DNA from: Nitrospira sp.
GTDB lineage: Bacteria; Nitrospirota; Nitrospiria; Nitrospirales; UBA8639
Reading direction: 5' to 3'
DNA: 33,161 nt
Assembly (NCBI GenBank): GCA_020430245.1
Contig: JAGQKG010000015.1
Coordinates: 1 to 33,161, forward strand
A program made the position numbers and the translations under genes. This document shows, piece by piece, positions 1 through 7,046 of the stretch (position 1 is the stretch's first letter; every line of letters begins with the position of its first letter). Under the pieces are notes generated by a model. The model had not been told where the DNA came from. It was given only the letters and a program-made list of their open reading frames with translations, and did not search any database.

Positions 1-1
1 G

Positions 2-223
2 AGCGGAGTGGGCAATTGTTATGGCAATGCTGTGGCCGAAAGTTTCTTTGGGTTATTGAAGCGAGAACGAGTGCACCGTCGCCGCTATCGGACGCGAGCA
101 GAAGCCCGCTCGGATATCTTTGACTATATTGAACGGTTTTATAATCGGCAACGACAACACTCGTATACCAAAGGATTATCGCCTGAAGCCTATGCAAAAC
201 AGGGATCAAAAACTCTTACCTAA
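2..223 (+). CDS. IS3-family transposase OrfB, C-terminal fragment (5' end outside the window)
   Basis: This is the last ~73 codons of an IS3-type DDE integrase/transposase. The frame is open to the first bases of the window, so the gene begins upstream; the GTG at 8 is internal and not a start. Visible family features are the block GNCYGNAVAESFF, whose Glu is the third acidic residue of the DDE triad, and the C-terminal segment IERFYNRQRQHSYTKGLSPEAY, which is typical of IS3 OrfB ends. The stop at 221-223 lies against the right inverted repeat, as in intact IS3 elements. Whether the full element is intact cannot be judged here, because the D residues and OrfA lie outside. Confidence 0.9.
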   Translation, partial: SGVGNCYGNAVAESFFGLLKRERVHRRRYRTRAEARSDIFDYIERFYNRQRQHSYTKGLSPEAYAKQGSKTLT

Positions 224-250
224 CCCATCCACAAAACTGGGGGAAGACCA
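222..250 (+). repeat. Right terminal inverted repeat of the IS3-type element
   Basis: Immediately after the transposase stop comes a segment ending in GGGGGAAGACCA. Read inward from the right it is TGGTCTTCCCCC, the usual TG...CA form of IS3-family ends. The element therefore probably ends at 250. The matching left end lies outside the window, so neither the pairing nor the target duplication could be checked. Confidence 0.7.
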
Positions 251-618
251 GTAGCTGGAGAAACCAGAGAAGTCTCTGAAGGCTACTTTTGCTTATTGTG
301 AAGTGCTCAAAAGCCCATTCTGGTTGAATCCTAGCCCCTTATTTGTCCAACTTGTTCTGAAACGAAACAGTTTGGTTGGGAAGAGGTCAATCAATCCTCG
401 ACCACCGGCGCAACATCAAGGAGAAGACGTTGAGACTGAGAAAACAGTTGTACTTCGAGAGGAGAACTGCTTAACATTAACACACAGAGCTGAAACACCA
501 CCTTAGGTTCTTAAGCCCGGTGTCCCAATTGTCCTGACGACATTCAATGGTTAAACGAGATAAAAGGGGAAGTCAAATCTAAAATTTTTGTTTTTATTAT
601 TGCATAAATACTTATTGC
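251..618. other. Intergenic, no supported gene
   Basis: Between the IS end and the ribosome binding site of the Cys-rich protein there is one short open frame (303-506). It has no recognisable motif, no clear ribosome binding site and poor protein character. The last 60 bases are AT-rich and could hold the promoter of the next gene, but no convincing -35/-10 pair was found. Confidence 0.5.
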
Positions 619-632
619 AAGGAGGTATTAAA

Positions 633-1052
633 GTGAAGAGAATTAAATCTTACTTCAGTGGAGTTTCCGTATCATTAATTTTAATTTTTACACTGACCCC
701 AGGAGGGGGCTTTTCTGTTTTCACCGATGATGCGAACGCGCAGGTGGCGTGTGATCACTGGATTGACTATTTCGTTTCCGTAGATGGAGATGGTACATGT
801 ACTGTGGGAATCGGGGGAACTGACTTCCTTAGTGGTAGCGGGATTGCCAAATGTACGTTTGCAAAAAACGGTAACATTAATTGCACTTGTAAAGGGAATC
901 ACACACTTCCTTTATCCGAGGCTCTTATATTCAACCGTACTGACCAGTGTTGTATCTCCATTGGAGCAGATGACCCAATCGAAAGTGATATTACCATGGG
1001 GTTGGGCACACCTAGTGGAATTATGAATGCAACGTGTAAGGTTAGGGACTAA
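633..1052 (+). CDS. Small secreted cysteine-rich hypothetical protein
   Basis: I do not recognise a family. The start is set at GTG 633 because AAGGAGG at 619-625 lies 7 nt upstream; an in-frame ATG at 588 lacks such a site. The 139-residue product begins with basic residues and a hydrophobic stretch (VSVSLILIFTL), then an ANA|QVA motif that fits signal peptidase I cleavage near residue 37. The ~100-residue mature part has eight cysteines, including a CC pair and a CTC motif, enough for four disulfides or a metal site, and is otherwise Gly/Asp/Asn-rich. It sits alone, with a strong terminator just downstream, next to an IS end and a hairpin-rich region, which suggests accessory cargo. Export is well supported; the role is unknown. 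Confidence 0.7.
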   Translation: MKRIKSYFSGVSVSLILIFTLTPGGGFSVFTDDANAQVACDHWIDYFVSVDGDGTCTVGIGGTDFLSGSGIAKCTFAKNGNINCTCKGNHTLPLSEALIFNRTDQCCISIGADDPIESDITMGLGTPSGIMNATCKVRD

Positions 1053-1070
1053 AGAAAAATCTTTCGTTGT

Positions 1071-1115
1071 AAGCCCCACGTATTTGTGGTTAAAACAGAT
1101 CGTGGGGCTTTTTTC
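1071..1115 (+). terminator. Rho-independent terminator of the Cys-rich protein gene
   Basis: A perfect 10-bp stem AAGCCCCACG / CGTGGGGCTT (1071-1080 with 1101-1110) closes a 20-nt loop. It runs directly into a T tract beginning at 1109. It starts 19 bp after the stop codon. Confidence 0.85.
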
Positions 1116-1137
1116 TTCCTTGGCATGCTCTTTCAAT

Positions 1138-1187
1138 GGCTGAGATATGGACAAACATGAAGTGTGTTTGGCTGTCCTTATCAGCCA
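1138..1187. repeat. Imperfect hairpin with nested stem
   Basis: Outer arms TGGCTGA (1138-1144) and TCAGCCA (1181-1187) enclose GGACA / TGTCC and an inner CAAACA / TGTTTG stem (1152-1157 with 1165-1170). It is the first of several foldable segments between the terminator at 1.1 kb and about 1.45 kb. Confidence 0.5.
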
Positions 1188-1193
1188 CAACAT

Positions 1194-1240
1194 TTGGATA
1201 TCAGATTTCACGACCTATATACATGAAATCTGATATCCAA
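1194..1240. repeat. 47-nt hairpin repeat, copy 1 (perfect 17-bp arms)
   Basis: The arms TTGGATATCAGATTTCA (1194-1210) and TGAAATCTGATATCCAA (1224-1240) are exact reverse complements around a 13-nt loop containing CTATATA. A related copy starts exactly 120 bp downstream. There is no T tract, so it is not a simple terminator. Confidence 0.9.
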
Positions 1241-1313
1241 CAACCTCGTTGGGAACCACGCCCATTGTGACTGAGATGTGGCAGCGAGTGAGCCCACCGC
1301 AGGAAAGAAGGAT

Positions 1314-1360
1314 TTGGTTATCAGTTTTCACCTCTATATATGTTGAAAACTGATAACCAC
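1314..1360. repeat. 47-nt hairpin repeat, copy 2
   Basis: The arms TTGGTTATCAGTTTTCA (1314-1330) and TGAAAACTGATAACCA (1344-1359) pair over 16 bp around a 13-nt loop that again contains CTATATA. Compared with copy 1, arm positions 5 and 12 differ A to T. In both cases the partner base in the other arm has changed to keep the pair, which shows the pairing itself is conserved between the copies. Confidence 0.9.
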
Positions 1361-1432
1361 GTTCACGATGTGACATCCCATGGCTTGATCGACCCCGCAA
1401 GCGCTTGATTCGGTTTGGCTTTCACGTGAGAG

Positions 1433-1451
1433 CCACGTGGTGATATCCACG
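1433..1451. repeat. Short palindrome cluster
   Basis: The 8-bp palindrome CCACGTGG (1433-1440) overlaps the hairpin CGTGG-TGATAT-CCACG (1436-1451). A small GATGT-G-ACATC hairpin lies nearby at about 1368-1378. Together with the two 47-nt repeats these make 1.14-1.45 kb unusually rich in foldable structure. Confidence 0.5.
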
Positions 1452-2072
1452 AAATCGGCTTATCTGGGCCATTAGCTCTGAGGGCATGACGAAACTCATT
1501 GTTTCTCAAGTTTTACTTTGCAAATTCAGGACTCCTCTTAATCAACGGTCCACAGGTTCGCCCCCCGGCATGGCCCACCAATAAAATCAATGACTTAGGT
1601 CATTCGCATAAGCACCCTGTTCTGGGAAAAACCTGTTTTGAGCTCTGCTTCTGGGATTCAGGGGATTGCTTTGCCCCATAGTTCATCGGTGGGTTTGAAG
1701 TTGTTTGACCATACGGGAAGCTTACACCTCCACATAAGGTTCACACCTAAGAATACGACACGCAAATTAAAATGCCATGAACGTAAACAGAAGGTGGTGA
1801 AGTGTGAGAGCCTTTCTACGGAAGGATAAGGCTGAATTAAACCGCTGTCATCGTTTCGCCCTAGAGTGAAGAACTTCTCCATGAGCATTAGGTATCCAGA
1901 TTATTCCGTTCTTCTTCTTCAGATTATGAAGCTGGCGTGAGACCGCCCCGTGTAGCGTGTGGTTGGGTATACCACGTTCTGACGGTGTCACTTAATGGAT
2001 TAAGAATATACGTCAGGCTGAAGATGCACTTCCCCAGGAAAGCATGATTAGGTAGAAAAAGAGTGAAGCTCT

Positions 2073-2090
2073 CCCTCAGCTTGCTGAGGG
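2073..2090. repeat. REP-like palindrome
   Basis: The arms CCCTCAGC (2073-2080) and GCTGAGGG (2083-2090) are separated by TT, with outer CT/GG bases extending the symmetry. The GC-rich compact form resembles REP or IS200-end hairpins but differs in sequence from the palindromes at 4.28 and 4.77 kb. No T tract follows. Confidence 0.45.
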
Positions 2091-2154
2091 GGAGGAATGC
2101 GCTGTTTTTATGAAGAGATGAAGAATCGTTCTGACACAATCTCTTCTGCAGCTC

Positions 2155-2400
2155 CTAATTGAAGGAATGGGGCAGGCCGATCCCGTCAGTTTGTTCAAAA
2201 ACCCTGCTAGCATGACTAACCAATCCAGATGTGACGAAGGCAAGTATTGCAACGACCGCTTGGACTCGACCTTGCGATTTCGTCACATAGCGATATCCGA
2301 CCTGAATGAATTTTTCAACAGAAAGGTTCTTCATGTTGTGAGCAAGGCCATGCACCGCGGCCGTTTCCGAATGGCTGCCCTGCCCACCATCAAAAAGTGA
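2155..2400 (-). pseudogene. Possible decayed coding remnant
   Basis: A minus-strand frame reads through this segment without a stop. Its composition looks like protein and includes AVHGLAHNMKNL and RVQAVVAILAFV. The first stretch is loosely reminiscent of the tail of some transposases, but no catalytic residue or start signal is visible. It lies in a gene-poor, IS-flanked region, so a remnant is plausible. This is weak evidence, and chance is an acceptable alternative. Confidence 0.2.
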
Positions 2401-2760
2401 AATAAAGGATCGAATACCTGACTAAATGCGGTCAGCACAAAAACTGCAGAAGAAAGATATGGTGGGAATGGATGGGTATATTCTCAAGTGAAAATAGTAG
2501 CCAACACCTGGGAAAAAGTACAGACTTCATCTGAGTCAAACCTTTCAACGGTCTTTCCCGCATCTCTTTCTGGAAACTTTTCCATTGCCTTTGTGCAGTT
2601 CATAAGAATTTTTCCAAACATCCTCGTTTAACTCTTTTCAAATGGCAGACTGAGGCAACCGTTCACCCACGGAGAGGAAATCTTCAGGCCCTGGCAGGAT
2701 TCTTCCCTCATTGATGCGATTTGATTCGTTTTCAGTTTGGCGTATAATGTTCCATACCTA

Positions 2761-2784
2761 TTGCGGTCTTGCGGTCTTGCGGTC
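2761..2784. repeat. Tandem 8-bp repeat, three copies of TTGCGGTC
   Basis: Three perfect head-to-tail copies (2761-2768, 2769-2776, 2777-2784) are followed by a partial TTG. The array sits about 60 bp before the ktrB start, in the expected promoter or 5' leader. Short tandem arrays can change copy number by slippage; an effect on ktrB expression is inference. Confidence 0.8.
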
Positions 2785-2842
2785 TTGTCCTCTTCGTTCG
2801 TCAAAACGAATGGGTCGGACTTTTTAACGTATTCCTTATCAC

Positions 2843-4261
2843 GTGAAAACTGCCTCCGACGGCTTTCGTTCGTCTCTGCGAGTCCCTGTGACTCGATACT
2901 CTCTCCCCTGGTTTCTCAAGCTTCATCGACTCTCGCCAGGTACGATTGTGGTATTAGGGGGAGCGGCTGCCATTTTGATAGGCACTATTCTCCTACTGCT
3001 TCCATGGGCGACACCGTCTTCAAAGCCATTGTCGATCATTGACGCCCTATTTACTGCCACATCAGCCGTTTGCGTCACAGGCCTAATCGTAGCCGACACC
3101 GCCAAGGATTTTACGGTGTTTGGCCAAACGATTGTTCTCATTCTCATTCAAATCGGTGGACTTGGGTATGCGACGCTTGTCACCATGCTGCTTCTGACGA
3201 TAGGTCGTCAAATAGGACTGAGGGATCGGCTGATGATGGCGGAAGCCTTAAGTTCCCTCAACTTGCAGGGATTAATTCCATTTATAAAGACCATTGTCTT
3301 GTGGACGTTTATGCTCGAACTGTTAGGTGCCATGTTTTTAAGTATTCGATTTCTTCAAGATTACCCGATTGGTCAGGCCTTCTACCATGGAGCCTTTCAA
3401 GCAATATCCGCCTTCAATAACGCCGGATTTTCCTCATTTTCAACAAATTTAATCGCCTATCAGACCGATCTTATGGTGAATCTGATCGTGCCGATATTGA
3501 TTATTCTGGGAGGATTGGGATTTATTGTCTTACTTGACGTAGCACAAATTTTTCGAGGCGAACGTCACCGCCTTCAGGCCCATTCCAAGCTGGTACTTGT
3601 CATGACCGCCTTTCTGATTGTCGGAGGAGCGTTGAGTCTCTTACTACTTGAATGGAATAACCCCAAAACCCTGGGAGATTTACCGATAATCGATAAAGTC
3701 CTGGTGGGGACCTTTCATGCAATTTCTGCCAGGACGGCAGGTTTCAATACTGTAGATTTGAGTCAATTGGGTAATTCTTCTCTCTACCTCATTGTCATTT
3801 TCATGTTCATCGGCGGGTCACCGGGAGGGACCGCTGGTGGAATCAAAACCACCACGTTCGGGATTATTGGGATGTTTGTGTGGACCACCTTGCGGCATCG
3901 TGAAGACGTCAACTTTTTTTGGTGCCGGGTGCCTACGTTGGTCGTTCATCGGGCCCTGGCATTAGCAATTCTTGCCATGTTTCTGCTGACCGTATTTACG
4001 CACCTCTTATCCATGGTTGAAACCCATCCATTTCTCTCTCTCCTCTTTGAGGTTGCGTCGGCCCTGGGAACAACCGGATATTCCGTAGGCAATGGCGGCG
4101 TGCTAAGCCTCTCGGCATCACTGACAAGTGTTGGTAAGTTCGTTATTATTCTCTGCATGTTCATCGGGCGATTTGGTCCGCTGCTGCTTGGGCTCGGATC
4201 ATTTCAGGAAAAGGAAAGAAGATTGTACCGGTTTCCAGAGTCAAAAGTTTCTATTTGCTAG
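2843..4261 (+). CDS. ktrB: KtrB/TrkH-type K+ (or Na+) transporter channel subunit
   Basis: This is an inner-membrane cation translocation subunit of the Trk/Ktr/HKT superfamily, 472 residues, the usual KtrB length. The four pore-loop filters are visible: SAVCVTG (~74-80), ISAFNNAGF (~188-196), ISARTAGF (~294-301) and SALGTTGY (~406-413). The gating-loop signature GGSPGGTAGGIKTTT lies at ~324-338. The C-terminus ends in the normal form (YRFPESKVSIC), so the gene is complete even though an IS200-like unit begins 17 bp after its stop. The GTG start at 2843 has a poor ribosome binding site; GTG 2888 is an alternative, but both are upstream of the first helix. No KtrA/TrkA (RCK) gene follows, so the regulatory subunit must be elsewhere or absent. 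K+ rather than Na+ preference is inferred from the Gly at each filter. Confidence 0.92.
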   Translation: MKTASDGFRSSLRVPVTRYSLPWFLKLHRLSPGTIVVLGGAAAILIGTILLLLPWATPSSKPLSIIDALFTATSAVCVTGLIVADTAKDFTVFGQTIVLILIQIGGLGYATLVTMLLLTIGRQIGLRDRLMMAEALSSLNLQGLIPFIKTIVLWTFMLELLGAMFLSIRFLQDYPIGQAFYHGAFQAISAFNNAGFSSFSTNLIAYQTDLMVNLIVPILIILGGLGFIVLLDVAQIFRGERHRLQAHSKLVLVMTAFLIVGGALSLLLLEWNNPKTLGDLPIIDKVLVGTFHAISARTAGFNTVDLSQLGNSSLYLIVIFMFIGGSPGGTAGGIKTTTFGIIGMFVWTTLRHREDVNFFWCRVPTLVVHRALALAILAMFLLTVFTHLLSMVETHPFLSLLFEVASALGTTGYSVGNGGVLSLSASLTSVGKFVIILCMFIGRFGPLLLGLGSFQEKERRLYRFPESKVSIC

Positions 4262-4277
4262 TATTGAACTTGATATT

Positions 4278-4298
4278 CCCCGTGGTCTTGCCACGGGG
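4278..4298. repeat. Left flanking palindrome of the IS200-like unit
   Basis: The arms CCCCGTGG (4278-4285) and CCACGGGG (4291-4298) surround a TCTTG loop and are followed by AT. It is identical to the palindrome at 4766-4786. It lies 17 bp after the ktrB stop, where it could also act as a transcript-end hairpin. Confidence 0.9.
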
Positions 4299-4322
4299 AT
4301 CTGATTTCCTAACAATGGCTGG

Positions 4323-4763
4323 GTGAGCGAAAGGACCGTTCAGCAAGCCAGTCATTGTGTCTGGCAGATTCACTACCACATCGTCTTCCCCGTGAAATAC
4401 CGCAAGGCCTTATTGGCGGACGATGTTGTAGAAATCATTGTGGATGTAGCGCGGGGACTTGCCGAGCGTTACGACATAGAGTTTGAGCAGTTGGGCTGTG
4501 ACCGGAACCATATTCATCTGTTGTGTTCCGCTCATCCGAAGATTGCCCCGGGACAAATTGTGCGACTGTTCAAGAGTATTACAGGGCGCGAATTGTTTCG
4601 GCGGAAACCGGCATTGAAGAAGGAGTTATGGGGTGGGGAATTTTGGTCTGATGGTTATGATGTCGGGACCGTGGGTGAGGGAGGGAATTGGCAGGTAGTC
4701 GAACTATATGTGCAAAAGCAAGGGGAGCCGCGAGAAGACCTACGACAGTTAACTCTCTTCTAA
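4323..4763 (+). CDS. tnpA: IS200/IS605-type Y1 (HUH) transposase TnpA or REP-associated tyrosine transposase
   Basis: This is a single-strand DNA transposase, 146 residues, the family length. Visible features are the opening strand HYHIVFPVKYRKALL (~17-31), the HUH metal-binding motif NHIHLL with H63 and H65, and the late helix VVELYVQKQ carrying the likely nucleophile Y129. All parts needed for activity appear present. The start is GTG 4323; the ribosome binding site is weak. There is no TnpB or IscB partner. The gene is bracketed by two identical palindromes in the same orientation rather than by the two different end hairpins usual for IS200 elements. This resembles a REP-associated (RAYT) arrangement, although the protein sequence looks closer to IS200 TnpA. 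Either reading is possible. Confidence 0.9.
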   Translation: MSERTVQQASHCVWQIHYHIVFPVKYRKALLADDVVEIIVDVARGLAERYDIEFEQLGCDRNHIHLLCSAHPKIAPGQIVRLFKSITGRELFRRKPALKKELWGGEFWSDGYDVGTVGEGGNWQVVELYVQKQGEPREDLRQLTLF

Positions 4764-4765
4764 TA

Positions 4766-4786
4766 CCCCGTGGTCTTGCCACGGGG
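4766..4786. repeat. Right flanking palindrome of the IS200-like unit
   Basis: The arms CCCCGTGG (4766-4773) and CCACGGGG (4779-4786) surround a TCTTG loop. It begins 2 bp after the tnpA stop and is an exact copy of the left palindrome, including the trailing AT. Confidence 0.9.
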
Positions 4787-4980
4787 ATATTTATTTCGCC
4801 GTTAGACATTCAGGTAACTCCGGCAGGAAACCCCTTTTCCATTGGGGTAGGGAAACCGACGCCCAAAATGATAATCCCAAAAACCTCTAGAATCCCGGGC
4901 AAAAGCATTCGAACAGAATCCTGACGCTCGCATCCGCAATCAAGACGTTTCAACACGACGGGGAATACAAGTGGATTTGA

Positions 4981-6651
4981 TCATGTCGATTGCGCTCCGG
5001 AGAGTTCATCGGGCAGTGAAAATTTATTTCCTTGATGGGCATGACGCAATGCATCCAATCGAAGGTCATACCGCTGCTCAGGACCAATATGATCCAAGAC
5101 TCCCAACCCTTCCAGGACCTTAAGTACTGCCGGTTTAATCCCAACGAAGTATAGATTCTGGCGATGAGCCTGAACCATGCGAAGCATATCCTCAACCGCA
5201 AGAGCGGCAGTTCCGTCAATGGCCGAGACATCCGACAAATCGAGGACGACATGGGTAAAGTTGTTGAAGCCATTTAGCGACTCCAGCCGTCTTACCATAG
5301 TTTTTGCCGATCCAAAACTCATCGGACCATTGACATGAATCAGGACGATTCGCCCATTATTGCGTTCAAGAATGGACTTTTCTTCAGGATGAAAGGGAAT
5401 CTCCTGAGTGGGCTCACTGATGACCCGCAAGTTCGCCAATTCAAGGTCGGCCATGCGCTTCACAAACAAGAGACTCGCCAGTACGATTCCCACGCCAACA
5501 GCCGTGATTAAATCCACCAGAACTGTAATAACCAACACCACGCCCATGATCAGCACATCGGTTCGTGGTGCTTTGACCAGGTGCCGGAGAAACCTCCAAT
5601 CAATAATATCCAATCCCACTTTAAATAAAATGCCGGCTAACACGGGCAAAGGAATCTGTTCCGCTAACGGTCCCAGCCCCAGTAATGTGGCTAACAATAC
5701 CAACGCCATGAGCATTCCCGAAATGGGCGTCCGGCCCCCACTTCGAATATTGGCCACAGACCGCATCGTCGCGCCTGCTCCCGGAAGGCCCCCAAAAATG
5801 CCGGCCACCATATTGCCAATTCCCTGACCAATTAATTCCTGATTTGAATCATGTTGGCTACGAGTCATGTTGTCACACACCAATGAGGTGAGCAGACTAT
5901 CGATACTCCCAAGGAGAGCTAGCACCACCGCTCCTTCTGCCATCAGGAGAAATACACCAGGTTCCACATCAGGGATCATAAAAGATGGAAAACCTACAGG
6001 AACATTTCCAATCACTGGCGCTTGAGGGAAAAAGGCATAGGCACCCAGGGTCCCGACACATAGGGCCAGAAGTTGGGGAGGAATGATTCGACTCATTCGT
6101 ACTGGTGTCAGATACATGATTGCAATAGTTAAGAGACCCAGAATTGTTGCCTGGGGGAGAGGATTTGATACAAATTCAGGAATGGCCACAAGATTGGCAA
6201 AAATTCCCTCAGATTTGGCCTCGAATCCGACAAGCGGTCCAACCTGCAAAATAAGAATAATACATCCAATCCCGCTCATGAATCCTGAAATCACCGGATA
6301 GGGGACGAGGGCAATATAATGTCCAAATCCGAGCAGCCCGAAAAGAATTTGTAACCCCCCACCCATCATGACTACCGTAAAGGCCATAGCGGGATTTTCA
6401 GAGAATTGAATCAGAATTCCTGCCATGACCACTGTCATGGGACCGGTGGGACCGGAACATTGCGCAGGAGTTCCCCCGAATAAGGATGCGAACAACCCGA
6501 CAAAGATAGCGCCATATAGTCCGGCAATGGCCCCGGCACCTGAGGCCACTCCAAAAGCCAAGGCTAAGGGAAGTGCGACGACCGCCGCCACCACGCCACC
6601 GTAGATATCTCCTCGAAGGTTATTGAAATGAAGTCCATGAATGATGGGCAT
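4981..6651 (-). CDS. SulP family anion transporter with STAS domain
   Basis: This is an inner-membrane SLC26/SulP secondary transporter, 556 residues from the ATG at 6651. That start is chosen because AAGGAG (6663-6668) lies 11 nt upstream; the GTG at 6663 overlaps that site. The N-terminal ~400 residues are very hydrophobic and carry the SulP signature region with GPTGPMTVVMAG (~90) and a typical first helix pair. A hydrophilic C-terminal STAS domain (~435-540) includes VVLDLSDVSAIDGTAAL. Members carry sulfate, bicarbonate or other anions; the overall look is close to BicA-like bicarbonate/Na+ carriers, but substrate cannot be read from sequence. No carbonic anhydrase or sulfate-assimilation gene is adjacent. 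Downstream of the TGA the frame stays open for another ~56 codons. Confidence 0.93.
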   Translation of the reverse strand: MPIIHGLHFNNLRGDIYGGVVAAVVALPLALAFGVASGAGAIAGLYGAIFVGLFASLFGGTPAQCSGPTGPMTVVMAGILIQFSENPAMAFTVVMMGGGLQILFGLLGFGHYIALVPYPVISGFMSGIGCIILILQVGPLVGFEAKSEGIFANLVAIPEFVSNPLPQATILGLLTIAIMYLTPVRMSRIIPPQLLALCVGTLGAYAFFPQAPVIGNVPVGFPSFMIPDVEPGVFLLMAEGAVVLALLGSIDSLLTSLVCDNMTRSQHDSNQELIGQGIGNMVAGIFGGLPGAGATMRSVANIRSGGRTPISGMLMALVLLATLLGLGPLAEQIPLPVLAGILFKVGLDIIDWRFLRHLVKAPRTDVLIMGVVLVITVLVDLITAVGVGIVLASLLFVKRMADLELANLRVISEPTQEIPFHPEEKSILERNNGRIVLIHVNGPMSFGSAKTMVRRLESLNGFNNFTHVVLDLSDVSAIDGTAALAVEDMLRMVQAHRQNLYFVGIKPAVLKVLEGLGVLDHIGPEQRYDLRLDALRHAHQGNKFSLPDELSGAQST

Positions 6652-7046
6652 CGTCTCTCTCACTCCTTAAAAAGGATAACCTTCCTCGAAACCATTCCCT
6701 GCCACAATAAAGCGACTTGCCTCTTGGGGCATTTCGTCTCTTGACGGATCTGAAAAGGAAAAGATGGTTATCTAAACGGTGGGTTTTCTTTGAAATCCAT
6801 AATGTGAAGAGAATTTTGGGTAATTAAAAAGAATTGACCTGCAAATAGGAGGCTATCTTGCCCCCTCTTTTACCAACTGCATCCCAATAATCGGGAAACG
6901 TAAGAACTACAATGTCTAGTTTTGAACTCTTAATGTGAATAAAATAACGAGAATCAGGATGAAATGGCAGAGGGGAAAACCTGACAAAGAGGGGTGATGC
7001 ACCCAACCAATTCGATTATTTTTTAATCACGGGAAGGGTTGAGTGA
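6652..7046. other. Intergenic, 395 bp
   Basis: This holds the sulP ribosome binding site and presumably its promoter on the minus strand. An inverted repeat TAATCAC / GTGATTA (7024-7030 with 7043-7049) overlaps the stop of the response regulator; it has no T tract on its exit side, so it is a weak terminator candidate at best. Nothing else is evident. Confidence 0.5.

Larger units (their letters stand above)
1..250 (+). mobile_element. IS3-family insertion sequence, right end only
   Basis: The transposase tail plus the terminal repeat define the right-hand ~250 bp of an IS3-family element that enters the window from the left. It marks the left flank of an accessory segment that runs to about 4.8 kb. 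Confidence 0.8.
1116..2760. other. Long intergenic stretch, no firm gene
   Basis: Apart from the hairpins listed separately, I find no gene with a family motif and ribosome binding site. Short open frames on both strands look like chance. The one with the most protein-like composition is on the minus strand (2155-2400) and is listed as a possible remnant. A tight palindrome CCCTCAGC-TT-GCTGAGGG at 2073-2090 has the look of a REP-type or IS-end hairpin. 2400-2740 shows nothing I can name. Confidence 0.5.
4278..4788 (+). mobile_element. IS200-like / REP-bracketed single-gene unit
   Basis: A ~510-bp unit consists of palindrome, tnpA, identical palindrome. It sits in the gap between the convergent ktrB and sulP genes and disrupts neither. 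The exact cleavage sites at the ends cannot be set without an empty-site comparison. Confidence 0.75.

Noticed and set aside
303..506. Open frame of 67 codons after the IS3 end
   Set aside because: No ribosome binding site, no family motif and composition typical of chance; not listed as a gene.
588..632. Upstream ATG for the Cys-rich protein
   Set aside because: It lacks a ribosome binding site, whereas GTG 633 has AAGGAGG at ideal spacing and gives a better signal peptide.
1071..1360. Integron attC sites
   Set aside because: The hairpins lack the GTTRRRY / RYYYAAC core pair and extrahelical bases, and no integrase is present.
1194..1360. CRISPR array
   Set aside because: Only two copies, each self-complementary over its whole length, 120 bp apart; no spacers of regular size and no cas gene.
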